From assembly GCF_036345255.1 (NCBI RefSeq), contig NZ_CP107783.1, positions 6,556,001 through 6,620,000 on the forward strand: a DNA stretch of 64,000 nucleotides, given 5' to 3'. Numbering within the stretch: the first letter of the stretch is position 1; each line of letters opens with the position of its first letter. The notes under the pieces were generated by a model that saw only the letters and a list, made by a program, of their open reading frames with translations, did no database searches and had not been told where the DNA came from. Positions 44,950 to 57,143 of the stretch are shown here, piece by piece. Position numbers and translations under genes: made by a program. Origin of the DNA: Streptomyces sp. NBC_00569. Lineage in GTDB: Bacteria > Actinomycetota > Actinomycetes > Streptomycetales > Streptomycetaceae.

Positions 44950-45303
44950 ATGACTGAGAGCAACGACCTCACCGCCGAGGACCGCAAGATCGTCACGCTG
45001 GCGCGCAGCGCCCGCGCTCGCAACGGTGTGCCCGAGGGGGCCGCCGTACGGGACGAGACGGGGCGCACGTACGTGGCGGGGACCGTCTCGCTGGACTCCC
45101 TGAAGCTTTCCGCGCTGCGGACCGCCGTCGCGATGGCCGTGGCTTCGGGGGCGCAGTCGCTGGAGGCCGCCGCCGTCGTCTCCGACGGCCCGGAGGTCGA
45201 CGGGGAGGATCTGGCGGCGGTGCGGGATCTCGGCGGCGCGGGTACGCCGGTGTTCCTCGCGGGGCCCGACGGCGTGGTGCACGGGGCCGTGGCCGCCGGC
45301 TGA
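44950..45303 (+). CDS. Cytidine-deaminase-like fold protein lacking catalytic residues
   Basis: 117 aa. The segment IVTLARSARARNGVPEGAAVRDETGRTYVAGTVSLDSLKLSALRTAVAMAVASGA fits the cytidine deaminase fold, as do EAAAVVSDGPEV and GTPVFLAGPDGVVH. However, the zinc-binding HAE/CAE motif is replaced by LKLSALRTAV, and there is no PCxxC; the protein has no cysteine at all. It therefore cannot be a standard zinc deaminase. Annotation pipelines often call it cytidine deaminase; a binding or structural role is more likely. It converges on glnK. Confidence 0.75.
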   Translation: MTESNDLTAEDRKIVTLARSARARNGVPEGAAVRDETGRTYVAGTVSLDSLKLSALRTAVAMAVASGAQSLEAAAVVSDGPEVDGEDLAAVRDLGGAGTPVFLAGPDGVVHGAVAAG

Positions 45304-45313
45304 GACAGCCGGC
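45295..45313. terminator. Bidirectional hairpin between convergent genes
   Basis: GCCGGCTG/CAGCCGGC with loop AGA spans the stop codon of the deaminase-like gene. It also faces the end of glnK. Confidence 0.6.
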
Positions 45314-45328
45314 CCCGGGCCGGAGCGG

Positions 45329-47140
<1,812 letters not shown>

Positions 47141-47158
47141 TCAGGGACAATGGGCGCC

Positions 47159-48112
47159 ATGAGCGTTCGTACCCAGTCATCCGAGCCGTCCGGGGAAGCG
47201 TCCCACCGGGCCGGCTTCGCCTGCTTCGTCGGCCGCCCCAACGCGGGCAAGTCCACCCTCACGAATGCTCTGGTCGGCAAGAAGGTCGCGATCACCGCGG
47301 ACCAGCCGCAGACCACGCGGCACACGGTGCGCGGCATCGTGCACCGGCCCGACGCCCAGCTGATCCTGGTCGACACCCCGGGCCTGCACAAACCGCGCAC
47401 GCTGCTGGGCCAGCGGCTCAACGACGTCGTGCGCACGACGTGGGCCGAGGTCGACGTCATCGGCTTCTGCCTGCCCGCGAACGAGAAGCTCGGCCCCGGC
47501 GACCGCTTCATCGCCAAGGAGCTCGCCTCCATCAAGAAGACGCCGAAGGTCGCGATCGTCACCAAGACCGACCTGGTCGACAGCAAGCAGCTCGCCGAGC
47601 AGCTCATCGCCATCGACCAGCTCGGCAAGGAGCTCGGCTTCGAGTGGGCGGAGATCGTGCCCGTCTCGGCCGTCGGCGACAAGCAGGTCGGCCTGCTCGC
47701 CGACCTGCTCGTCCCGCTGCTGCCGAAGGGACCCGCGCTCTACCCGGAGGGCGACCTCACGGACGAGCCCGAGCAGGTCATGGTGGCGGAGCTGATCCGC
47801 GAGGCCGCGCTGGAGGGTGTGCGTGACGAGCTGCCGCACTCCATCGCCGTCGTCGTCGAGGAGATGCTGCCGCGCGAGGACCGCCCGGCGGACAGGCCGC
47901 TCCTCGACATCCACGCCTTCGTCTACATCGAGCGCCCCAGCCAGAAGGGCATCATCATCGGCCCGAAGGGCAAGCGCCTCAAGGACGTGGGCATCAAGTC
48001 CCGCAAGCAGATCGAGGCCCTCCTCGGCACCCCCGTCTTCCTGGACCTGCACGTGAAGGTCGCGAAGGACTGGCAGCGCGACCCGAGGCAGCTGCGCAAG
48101 CTGGGGTTCTGA
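47159..48112 (+). CDS. era: GTPase Era
   Basis: 317 aa. Era assists 16S rRNA maturation and 30S assembly. The GTPase domain has G1 GRPNAGKSTL, G2 QTTRHTVRG, G3 DTPGLH and G4 TKTD. The C-terminal KH domain (about 215-317) contains YIERPSQKGIIIGPKGKRLKDVG. ATG 47159 (MSVRTQSSE) is preferred to an ATG 9 nt earlier; neither has a good Shine-Dalgarno, and GACAAT stands 7 nt before 47159. Confidence 0.97.
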   Translation: MSVRTQSSEPSGEASHRAGFACFVGRPNAGKSTLTNALVGKKVAITADQPQTTRHTVRGIVHRPDAQLILVDTPGLHKPRTLLGQRLNDVVRTTWAEVDVIGFCLPANEKLGPGDRFIAKELASIKKTPKVAIVTKTDLVDSKQLAEQLIAIDQLGKELGFEWAEIVPVSAVGDKQVGLLADLLVPLLPKGPALYPEGDLTDEPEQVMVAELIREAALEGVRDELPHSIAVVVEEMLPREDRPADRPLLDIHAFVYIERPSQKGIIIGPKGKRLKDVGIKSRKQIEALLGTPVFLDLHVKVAKDWQRDPRQLRKLGF

Positions 48113-48163
48113 GGCGGGGTCTGCGACGGGTGCGCGAGCCCGGTCTTCCAGGTCCCTGAGGCG

Positions 48164-49003
48164 CTAGCTCTCGTACGTGCTCGGGGTCAGGTCCTGGAGG
48201 CCCACGACCCTCAGCAGCTCCAGGCGTTCGTACGCCTCCGTGCCCGGTCGTGCCGAGTGCACGACGAGCTGCTGGTCGTGGCCGTCGCTGAGCAGTACCT
48301 CGCAGTCGAGGTCGAGGGCGCCGACCACGGGGTGCAGGAAGCGCTTCGGCGAGGGGCGGCGCACCACGACGTCGTGGGACTGCCACAGCTCCTCGAACTC
48401 CTTTGATCCGGCGCGCAGTTCGGCCACCAGGGCGGCCGGGCCCGGGTCGTCCGGGCGGGCCGCGGCGACCTTCCGCAGGCTCGCCACGTGGGCGCGGGCG
48501 TGCGCCTCGTGGTTCTCGGGCGGGAACATGGGCCGGGTCGCCGGGTTCGTGAACCAGTCGCGGATCACGTTCCTGCCGGTGTGGTCGCCGGTCAGGGCCA
48601 CCGACATCGTGTTCTGGGCGAGCATCTCGCCCCAGTCGCTGATCACCGACGCCGGGAGATCGTGCAGCCGGTCCAGAATCAGCAGCAGCCCAGGCCGCAC
48701 ATGCCCGGAGGAACGGCCAGGACGGGGCGGCTCCTCGCCCGCCAGATGGAACAGATGGTCGCGCTCGGCGTCGTCGAGGCGCAGCGCACGGGCCAGCGCC
48801 GTCAGCATCTGCCGTGACGGATGGGAGCCGCGGCGCTGCTCCAGGCGCGTGTAGTAGTCCGTGGACATCCCGGCGAGCTGTGCCACCTCCTCGCGGCGCA
48901 GCCCCGGCGTGCGGCGCCGCGAGCCCGCGGTCAGGCCCACGTCGGAGGGCGCCAGGCGGGCGCGGGAGCGGCGCAGGAAGTCGGCGAGTTCGGCTCGGTT
49001 CAC
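48164..49003 (-). CDS. XRE-family regulator with MmyB-like ligand-binding domain
   Basis: 279 aa. The N-terminal HTH is LRREEVAQLAGMSTDYYTRLEQRRG (about 35-59). A linker rich in Pro/Gly precedes the MmyB-like (PAS-related) ligand-binding domain (about 105-270, with DWGEMLAQNTM, NVIRDWFTNPATR, FPPENHEAHARAHVASLRK and KRFLHPVVGALDLDCEVL). These regulators usually sit beside and control an SDR gene, as here, where an NAD-dependent epimerase-like gene diverges from it. An inverted repeat lies between them. Confidence 0.92.
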   Translation of the reverse strand: MNRAELADFLRRSRARLAPSDVGLTAGSRRRTPGLRREEVAQLAGMSTDYYTRLEQRRGSHPSRQMLTALARALRLDDAERDHLFHLAGEEPPRPGRSSGHVRPGLLLILDRLHDLPASVISDWGEMLAQNTMSVALTGDHTGRNVIRDWFTNPATRPMFPPENHEAHARAHVASLRKVAAARPDDPGPAALVAELRAGSKEFEELWQSHDVVVRRPSPKRFLHPVVGALDLDCEVLLSDGHDQQLVVHSARPGTEAYERLELLRVVGLQDLTPSTYES

Positions 49004-49076
49004 CTCTTCAGGATCGCTCGTAACCGGTCGCGCAACCAGGGAGCGCCAGTCCCCGGATAACCGCGTCTCTCCCGCC

Positions 49077-49095
49077 CTGCGCGCCGAGCGCGCAG
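49077..49095. promoter_or_regulatory. Inverted repeat, possible operator of the XRE regulator
   Basis: CTGCGCGC-CGA-GCGCGCAG, a perfect 8-bp dyad 36 bp before the SDR start. Confidence 0.45.
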
Positions 49096-49130
49096 GCTCA
49101 GGACATGGCTACGAACACGAGGAGGCGGCC

Positions 49131-49985
49131 ATGCTGACACTGGTGACAGGTGCGACGGGCAAGGTCGGGCAGCGGTTCGTGCCGCGACTGCTGCAGAACC
49201 CGGCGCCGGGCGACCAGGTGCGGGTGCTCGTACGGGACGCGGCACGAGGCGAGCGGTTCGCCGCACTGGGCGCGGACGTGGTCGTCGGAGATCTGCGGGA
49301 CGCGGACGTGCTCGGCAAGGCGACGGCCGGGGCGGACGCCGTGGTGAACGTCGCCGCGGCCTTCCGCGGAGTGCCCGACGAGGAGGCGCGGGCGGTCAAC
49401 AGGGACGCCGCGATCGAGCTGGCCCGGGCCTCCGTGGCCTCGGGCGTGCGGCGGTTCGTGCAGGTCAGCACGGGTCTGGTGTACGGCAGCGGGCGCGGCC
49501 GGCCGCTGGTCGAGGACGACGGGACGGTGCCGGGCGGCCACCTGTGGGGCGCCTACCCCGAGTCGAAGTGGGAGGCGGAGCGCGCGCTGCGGGCGATGGA
49601 GGGCCTCGACGACCTCCGCATCGCCCGGCTGCCCTTCGTGTACGGAGACGGGGATTCGCACCTGGCCGACGTGACGCAGATGGCGACGAACTGGCCCGCC
49701 ATGCAGCGCCTGCACATGGGCCACCACGCGGACGTCGCCCAGGGTCTGCGACGGCTGCTGTACGCGCCGGGCGCGCACGGCGTCTACAACATCGCCGACG
49801 ACGCCCCGGTCACCCTGGTCGACGTGCTTCAGCTCAACGGTGTGCCGGTGCCGCCGGAGGCGTACGACAAGGTGGACCCGGACCCGTGGGCCGCCGTCAT
49901 GTCGACGGCCCGCATCCGCCGCGAACTGGGCTTCCGCCCGTTCTTCCCGTCCGTGTGGACGGCGCTGGACGCCGGCGCGCTGTAG
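49131..49985 (+). CDS. NAD(P)-dependent epimerase/dehydratase family (extended SDR)
   Basis: 284 aa. The Rossmann motif TGATGKVG is at residues 6-13. Binding residues DLRDAD and the catalytic YPESK motif (about 143-147) are present, as is STGLVYGSGRG. It is an extended SDR acting on a nucleotide sugar or small carbonyl compound; the substrate is unknown. ATG 49131 has GGAGGCGG upstream. It is divergent from, and probably controlled by, the XRE gene. Confidence 0.92.
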   Translation: MLTLVTGATGKVGQRFVPRLLQNPAPGDQVRVLVRDAARGERFAALGADVVVGDLRDADVLGKATAGADAVVNVAAAFRGVPDEEARAVNRDAAIELARASVASGVRRFVQVSTGLVYGSGRGRPLVEDDGTVPGGHLWGAYPESKWEAERALRAMEGLDDLRIARLPFVYGDGDSHLADVTQMATNWPAMQRLHMGHHADVAQGLRRLLYAPGAHGVYNIADDAPVTLVDVLQLNGVPVPPEAYDKVDPDPWAAVMSTARIRRELGFRPFFPSVWTALDAGAL

Positions 49986-49995
49986 GCACCGCCCG

Positions 49996-51243
49996 TCAGG
50001 CCACCGACCGGATCCGCCGCACCAGGAGCGCTCCCGCGAGCCCGATCACCGCCGCGACCAGGTACAGGGCGCGGTAGCCGCCGAGGTACGTGACGATCGG
50101 CGCGGCGAGCGCGGGTGCGGCGACCTGGGGCAGGGAGTTGGCGACATTGATGACGCCCAGGTCCCTGCCCCGGTCCATGGCCCTGGGCAGGACGTCCGTC
50201 ATCAGCGCGAAGTCGACCGAGGTGAAGACGCCGAAGCCGACGCCGAGGACGGCCGCCGCGACGATCGCGCCGGGCCAGGTCTGCCAGCCGGACAGCGCGG
50301 CCGTCGCCGCCGCCATCAGGACGCCCGACCAGATCACGAAGGGCTTGCGGCGCCCCACCCGGTCGGAGGCGGCCCCGGCCACGACGACGGTGCACAGCAG
50401 GGTCACGCCGTTGACCGCCGTCAGGATCAGCACGCCCTGGTCGGGGTCGCCGTAGTGGAGGCGGTCGCGCAGGTAGTAGAGGAGGTACAGGAGCACCAGC
50501 GCGTTGCTGAGGTTGATCAGGAAGCGGGTCAGCCAGGCCCACCCGAGGTCGGGGTGGCGGCGAGGGCTCAGCCAGAACCCGGCCAGAAAGGTCCGCCAGG
50601 CCCACGGCGGCCGGTCCGCCGGGGCGAGCCGCAGGTCCGGATGGCGCAGCACGTACGGCAGGACGCCCACCAGGGCGAACACCGCGCACGCCGTGTACCC
50701 GGCGCCGACCCCGCCCACGACGGTCGCGAGCCCCGTGCCGACGACCACGCCCAGGATCTGCGCGGCCCCCAGCCAGCCGCCCACCGCGCCGCGCTGGAGC
50801 CGCGGCACCCGGTCGGGCACGGCCGCCGTCACCGCGGCGAAGGCCGCGTTCAGCGTCAGCTGCACCAGGCACCAGCCGGCCGCCATCGTCCACACGGACC
50901 CGGCCCCCGCCAGCAGGAGCAGCGCACACGCGCCGCCGCCCGCGCCCGCCACGATCCACGGCGTACGCCGCCCGAACCGCGACACCGTACGGTCCGAGAG
51001 CGCGCCGAAGAACGGGTTCGCGGCGAGCGACACCACGGCGCCCACCCCGGTCACCCACGCGAGCAGTGTCTCCTTGGACATGCCGGTGCCGGGTGCGAAG
51101 TCCTCGGCCTGGAGGGCGAGCAGGATCTGCAGGGGCCCGTACCAGCCGACCCAGATCGCCCCGTTGGCCAGCGACAGCGCGGCCGTCCAGCCGCGCCCGA
51201 CCCGCTCGACGGGCTCGTCGAGCGCCGCGACGGCGGCCGTCAT
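49996..51243 (-). CDS. MFS sugar transporter linked to GH1 glucosidase
   Basis: 415 aa, about 12 membrane helices. The loop GALSDRTVSRFGRRTPWIVAG after helix 2 and the second-half repeat GAASDRVGRRKPFVIWSG are the MFS/GPH-type motifs that mark sugar symporters. ATG 51243 overlaps the stop of the glucosidase (ATGA), so the two form an operon for uptake and hydrolysis of a beta-glucoside or similar. A continuous frame from 53163 is a GC artefact. Confidence 0.88.
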   Translation of the reverse strand: MTAAVAALDEPVERVGRGWTAALSLANGAIWVGWYGPLQILLALQAEDFAPGTGMSKETLLAWVTGVGAVVSLAANPFFGALSDRTVSRFGRRTPWIVAGAGGGACALLLLAGAGSVWTMAAGWCLVQLTLNAAFAAVTAAVPDRVPRLQRGAVGGWLGAAQILGVVVGTGLATVVGGVGAGYTACAVFALVGVLPYVLRHPDLRLAPADRPPWAWRTFLAGFWLSPRRHPDLGWAWLTRFLINLSNALVLLYLLYYLRDRLHYGDPDQGVLILTAVNGVTLLCTVVVAGAASDRVGRRKPFVIWSGVLMAAATAALSGWQTWPGAIVAAAVLGVGFGVFTSVDFALMTDVLPRAMDRGRDLGVINVANSLPQVAAPALAAPIVTYLGGYRALYLVAAVIGLAGALLVRRIRSVA

Positions 51244-52568
51244 GCGCGCTGCGCCCGCAGCACGTCCCGCAGCCAGTGGTACGACGCCTTCGGTGTGCGC
51301 TCCAGGGTCGTGTAGTCGACGTGGACGAGGCCGAAGCGGCGCGCGTAGCCCTCCGCCCACTCGAAGTTGTCCATCAGCGACCACACGAAGTAGCCGCGCA
51401 CGTCGACCCCCGCCTCCAGCGCGCGGTGCAGGGCCCGCAGATGGCCGTCCAGGTACGCGATCCGCTCCTGGTCGTCCACCCCCTCGTAACTGCAGCCGTT
51501 CTCGGTGATGACGAGGGGCGGGAGCCGGTCGCCGTAGCGGTCGCGGAAGGCGAGGAGGAGCTCGGTGAGCGCTTCGGGGACCACCGGCCAGCCGAAGTCC
51601 GTGACGGGGTATCCCTCGATCTCCCGTGGGGAGAAGGGGAGTTCGGGCGGCAGGGTGAGGCCGGAGAACTCCGTCGCCTCGCCGGAGGTGAGCGGCGCGC
51701 CCACCTTGGTCGGCTGGTAGAAGTTGATTCCGTACCAGTCGACGGGCTCCGCGATCACCTTCAGATCGGCGACCACATCGCCCGGCATCAGGTCGCCGAT
51801 GCCCTCCGGGTAGGCGCCGAGGAGCAGCGGGTCGGCGAAGAGCCGGTTGAGGAGCACGTCGTAGAAGTCCGCGGCCTCGCGGTCGGCGGGGTCGTCGGAG
51901 GCGGGCCAGGTCGGGCCGTGCGAGTTCGCGATCCCGATGTCCGTGGCGCCGGCCGCGCGCAGCGCCCGTACGGCGAGGCCGTGGGCGAGGAGCTGGTGGT
52001 GGGCCACCGGCAGCGCGTCGAACAGGAGCTGCCTGCCGGGCGCGTGCTGGCCGAGCGCGTGGCCGAGAAGAGTGTGCTCGGCGGGCTCGTTGAGGGTGAT
52101 CCACTTCTGTACACGGTCGCCGATGCGGTCCGCGACCTGCGCCGCGTAGTCCGCGAAGAGCGACGCCGTGTCCCGCTTCAGCCAGCCGCCCGCCTCCTCC
52201 ACGGACAGCGGGGTGTCCCAGTGGAAGAGTGTCGGCACGGGCTGTACGCCCGCCGCGCACAGCGCGTCGACGAGACGGTCGTAGAAGTCGAGGCCGCCCG
52301 GCGACATGACCCGCGGCCAGGACACGGAGAAGCGGTACGCCCCGACCCCGAGGCCGGCGATCAGCGCCACGTCCTCGCCGTAACGGTGGTAGTGGTCGCA
52401 GGCGACGGCGGCTGTCGAGCCGTCCTTCACCCGCCCCGGCTGTGCCGTGAACGCGTCCCACACCGAGGGGACGCGTGCGTCGGTGGCGCCCTCGATCTGG
52501 TGGGCCGAGGTGGACACGCCCCACAGGAAGTCGTGCGGGAACTGAGGTACCGGTTCGCTCGCTGCCAT
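51240..52568 (-). CDS. Glycoside hydrolase family 1 beta-glucosidase
   Basis: 442 aa. GH1 beta-glucosidases retain configuration with two Glu residues. The acid/base is in ITLNEPAEH (about 157) and the nucleophile in VITENGCSY (about 347). N-terminal FPHDFLWGVSTSAHQIEG and the FVWSLMDNFEWAEGYARRFGLVHVDY block are canonical. There is no signal peptide, so it is intracellular and acts on imported glucosides together with the downstream MFS gene. ATG 52568 is tentative; an in-frame ATG lies 12 nt upstream (52580). Confidence 0.94.
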   Translation of the reverse strand: MAASEPVPQFPHDFLWGVSTSAHQIEGATDARVPSVWDAFTAQPGRVKDGSTAAVACDHYHRYGEDVALIAGLGVGAYRFSVSWPRVMSPGGLDFYDRLVDALCAAGVQPVPTLFHWDTPLSVEEAGGWLKRDTASLFADYAAQVADRIGDRVQKWITLNEPAEHTLLGHALGQHAPGRQLLFDALPVAHHQLLAHGLAVRALRAAGATDIGIANSHGPTWPASDDPADREAADFYDVLLNRLFADPLLLGAYPEGIGDLMPGDVVADLKVIAEPVDWYGINFYQPTKVGAPLTSGEATEFSGLTLPPELPFSPREIEGYPVTDFGWPVVPEALTELLLAFRDRYGDRLPPLVITENGCSYEGVDDQERIAYLDGHLRALHRALEAGVDVRGYFVWSLMDNFEWAEGYARRFGLVHVDYTTLERTPKASYHWLRDVLRAQRA

Positions 52569-52646
52569 GCGCGCGATCATGCGTACCGACGGTAACGGAA
52601 GTCAACGCCCGTGCAGGAAAAGGTCGTTGCACCCCCCGGAAGGCCG

Positions 52647-52913
52647 CTACGCCCCTTCCTTGAGGACCCGCGAGATCAGCCCCCGCTGCTCGTCCGTGAG
52701 CCGCGGGTCCGCGCAGTGCACGGTCTTCCCGTCCACCGTGATCGTGTAGCTGAACCCGTCCGGCACCCCCATCGGCGGCGTGTCCTGGCCCCCGGCCAGC
52801 GCCTGCTCGGCCAGGGCGTGCCACTCGTGGGCGTCGGCGCGGCCCGAGGTGTCGACCTCGGCCCGCCGCTCGATCCCGGCGAATCCTCCGGTACGGATGA
52901 CCTGAATACGCAT
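52647..52913 (-). CDS. Emfourin-like protease inhibitor
   Basis: 88 aa. It starts MRIQVIRTGGFAGIERRAEVD and ends YTITVDGKTVHCADPRLTDEQRGLISRVL. Size, the GGFAGI motif, and its place 69 bp downstream of and in line with a protealysin-like M4 protease fit emfourin, which inhibits protealysin-type enzymes. No signal peptide. The assignment rests on context plus motif, so the inhibitory activity is inferred. Confidence 0.8.
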   Translation of the reverse strand: MRIQVIRTGGFAGIERRAEVDTSGRADAHEWHALAEQALAGGQDTPPMGVPDGFSYTITVDGKTVHCADPRLTDEQRGLISRVLKEGA

Positions 52914-52982
52914 GGGACCTGTCTACTCCAGCGGCCGCCCGCTGCCCAGCCGGGCGGCCGCCGGGCTTCGTGCCTGCCGGCC

Positions 52983-54056
52983 CTACGCCGTCGGAACGCC
53001 GACCTGCGACCAGGCCTTCTGGACGGACTCCAGCTCCTCGCCGTCCTTGAAGCGGGTGCGCGCCGCCTTCACCGTCAGCTTCGCGAAGTCCGCGAAGGAC
53101 GCGTCCTGCGCCAGCTCGCCGCCGGTCAGGACGTCGTACCAGATCTGCCCGGCCCGCTCCCACGCGTTGCCGCCGAGCGCCACGGCCAGCAGGTAGAAGG
53201 CGTGGTTCGGGATGCCGGAGTTGATGTGCACGCCGCCGTTGTCGCTGCTCGTCCGCACGAAGTGGTCCATGTCGGCGGGCTGCGGGTCCTTGCCGAGCAC
53301 GTCGTCGTCGTACGCCGTGCCGGGCGCCTTCATGGAGCGCAGCGCCTTGCCGGTGACGCGCGGCGCGAGGAGGCCCGCGCCGATCAGCCAGTCGGCGTCG
53401 GCGGCGCTCTGGCCGAGCGAGTACTGCTTGATCAGGGAGCCGAAGACGTCCGAGACCGACTCGTTCAGGGCGCCCGGCTGCCCGAAGTAGGTGAGGTTGG
53501 CCGTGTACTGGGTGACGCCGTGCGTCAGCTCGTGGCCGATCACGTCGACCGGGATGGTGAAGTCGAGGAAGATCTCGCCGTCCCCGTCGCCGAACACCAT
53601 CTGCTCGCCGTTCCAGAACGCGTTGTTGTAGTCGTTGTCGAAGTGCACGGACGCGTTCAGCGGCAGACCGCTGCCGTCGATGGAGTCGCGGGCGAACTTC
53701 TCCAGGTACAGCGCGAAGGTCGCGCCGAGCCCCGCGTACGCGCGGCTGACGGTCGCGTCCTTGCCGGGCTCGTCGCCCTCGCCGCGGACCTTCGTGCCCG
53801 GCAGCTCGGTGCGGTGGCCCGCGTCGAAGACCGTGCGGTGCGGCTTGTGCTCGACGGCGCCCGCGGGCGCGGCCACCGAGGGGGCGCCGATCACGGTGGT
53901 CAGACGGCGGCGCGTGCGCTCCAGGGCGTCGCGTTCCAGGGTGCGGCGGGCCGGTGCCGAGAGCGCGGGGTCACCGGACCGGGCGGCCTTGTCGAGGATG
54001 TGGGGCGGCACGATGGTGCAGAAGACGGGCTCGAAGCCCTTACGGTTCACGATCAT
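52983..54056 (-). CDS. Protealysin-like M4 metallopeptidase
   Basis: 357-aa thermolysin-family zinc protease. HELTHGV (about 179-185) and NESVSDVFG (about 203-211) bind zinc. The N-terminal propeptide is short and carries the protealysin-type PPxxL motif (IVPPHILDK, 15-23). There is no signal peptide, so it is probably cytoplasmic or released by an unknown path, as with protealysin. ATG 54056 has no Shine-Dalgarno; CACATT lies 7 nt upstream. The downstream emfourin-like gene probably encodes its inhibitor. It is divergent from leuA. Confidence 0.92.
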   Translation of the reverse strand: MIVNRKGFEPVFCTIVPPHILDKAARSGDPALSAPARRTLERDALERTRRRLTTVIGAPSVAAPAGAVEHKPHRTVFDAGHRTELPGTKVRGEGDEPGKDATVSRAYAGLGATFALYLEKFARDSIDGSGLPLNASVHFDNDYNNAFWNGEQMVFGDGDGEIFLDFTIPVDVIGHELTHGVTQYTANLTYFGQPGALNESVSDVFGSLIKQYSLGQSAADADWLIGAGLLAPRVTGKALRSMKAPGTAYDDDVLGKDPQPADMDHFVRTSSDNGGVHINSGIPNHAFYLLAVALGGNAWERAGQIWYDVLTGGELAQDASFADFAKLTVKAARTRFKDGEELESVQKAWSQVGVPTA

Positions 54057-54199
54057 GTGCGGCAATGTGGCACTGCGTGACCTCACTGTCACTACCTGCG
54101 GCCAGGATTAATGAAATAGAGGGATTCGTCACCTCTTGCCCGTTACCTGACGCCGGTCCCGCATACTGATACACACCCGCGTCCCTCCCACGGCTGGGC

Positions 54200-54205
54200 T
54201 AGGCT
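54200..54205 (+). promoter_or_regulatory. Putative -10 box of the leuA transcript
   Basis: TAGGCT, 10 nt before the leader-peptide ATG at 54216. No strong -35 is seen. Confidence 0.4.
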
Positions 54206-54215
54206 GCGACGCATC

Positions 54216-56068
<1,853 letters not shown>

Positions 56069-56091
56069 CCCAGGTCACCGGCACCTTCACC

Positions 56092-56122
56092 GGCCCCGTC
56101 CGCCCTCGTGGCGGGCGGGGCC
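56092..56122 (+). terminator. Terminator after leuA
   Basis: 13-bp stem GGCCCCGTCCGCC/GGCGGGCGGGGCC with one wobble pair and a 5-nt loop. There is no U run. Confidence 0.7.
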
Positions 56123-56234
56123 GCGTCGTATACCGGCCACGGTCCCGTACAAGGTGATGACGCCGTATCAACAATGTGGCTAACATCACGCCCAACCAGG
56201 CGATGTGGCCTGGGGGTCGACGGAGGTGTGCGAC

Positions 56235-56966
56235 GTGCTGCCGATTTGGGGACGAACCGACCGTAACGGGCTTGCTGGTCAAGCATTGCTTCCAGCGGCG
56301 CGTCCCCTGTCGCGTCTCATCGGCGTCCGCACCGCCTGGACCACCGTCGGCGACGGGGAGTTCTTCTGTCCCGGCTGTGGCGGTGACCGCAACTACCGCC
56401 GCCGCACGGGCCGTCGCCGCTTCGTGCTCCTCGGCATCCCGCTCGTCCCGCGCGGCGCCACCGGCCCCGTCGTCGAATGCGCCGCCTGTGAGGACCGGTT
56501 CGCCGCCGACGTCCTCGACCACCCCACCACGCACCGCTTCTCCGCGATGCTCCGCGACGCCGTCCACACCGTCGTCCTGGCGGTCCTCTCCGCGGGCGGA
56601 GTCTCCTCCCGTACGGCCCTCGAGACCGCCGTCGCGACGCTGCGCGGCGCCGGGTTCGACGACTGCACGGACGTCCGACTCGCCGCGCTCGTCGAGGCGT
56701 TGCTCACCGACACGGGCCGCGTCCCCGAGCACTGCGGGCCCGGCGCCGGACTCGCCATCGAACTCCACGAGGCCCTCGACCCGCTCGCCCCGCACCTCGC
56801 CCCCGCCGGACGCGAGTCGATCCTCCTCCAGGGCGCCAGAATCGCGCTCGCCGACGGGCCCTACACGCCCGCCGAGCGCGACGTACTCAGCACCGCGGGC
56901 GCCGCCCTCACCATGTGCACCGACGAGGTGTCCCAGCTTCTGGAAGCGGCCCGCACCCCGTCGTGA
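56235..56966 (+). CDS. TerB-like domain protein with N-terminal zinc ribbon
   Basis: 243 aa. Two CxxC pairs (CPGCGG near residue 41 and CAAC near residue 78) make a zinc ribbon next to a basic stretch RRRTGRRRF. The C-terminal half (about 95-240) is helical and matches the TerB/tellurite-resistance fold with the helix pair ESILLQGARIALADGPYTPAERDVL. No other ter genes are near, so tellurite resistance is not implied. GTG 56235 is chosen because GGAGG is 8 nt upstream; GTG 56226 overlaps it. Confidence 0.82.
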   Translation: MLPIWGRTDRNGLAGQALLPAARPLSRLIGVRTAWTTVGDGEFFCPGCGGDRNYRRRTGRRRFVLLGIPLVPRGATGPVVECAACEDRFAADVLDHPTTHRFSAMLRDAVHTVVLAVLSAGGVSSRTALETAVATLRGAGFDDCTDVRLAALVEALLTDTGRVPEHCGPGAGLAIELHEALDPLAPHLAPAGRESILLQGARIALADGPYTPAERDVLSTAGAALTMCTDEVSQLLEAARTPS

Positions 56967-57143
56967 CGCCGTACGGCGGGCCCGTACTCCCCAGGGAGTA
57001 ACGAGCCGCCGCACGCACCCCCGGCAGTACCCCGCACCTCGCCCTCACGCCCGACGAACCGAGGCCTCCCCGACGGGAGTCTGGAGACGTCCTGTCCGAC
57101 CGGACGGCGACACCGGACACCGTGATGTGAGGGAGGCCCACCG

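Noticed and set aside
49996..53163. A continuous 1055-codon minus-strand frame joining MFS and upstream sequence
   Set aside because: Only the last 415 codons (from 51243) are a real MFS protein; the rest overlaps GH1 and emfourin genes in another frame.
56235..56966. TerB-like gene considered as a tellurite-resistance system
   Set aside because: No terC/terD/terZ-type genes are near; the zinc ribbon and isolated context suggest another role.
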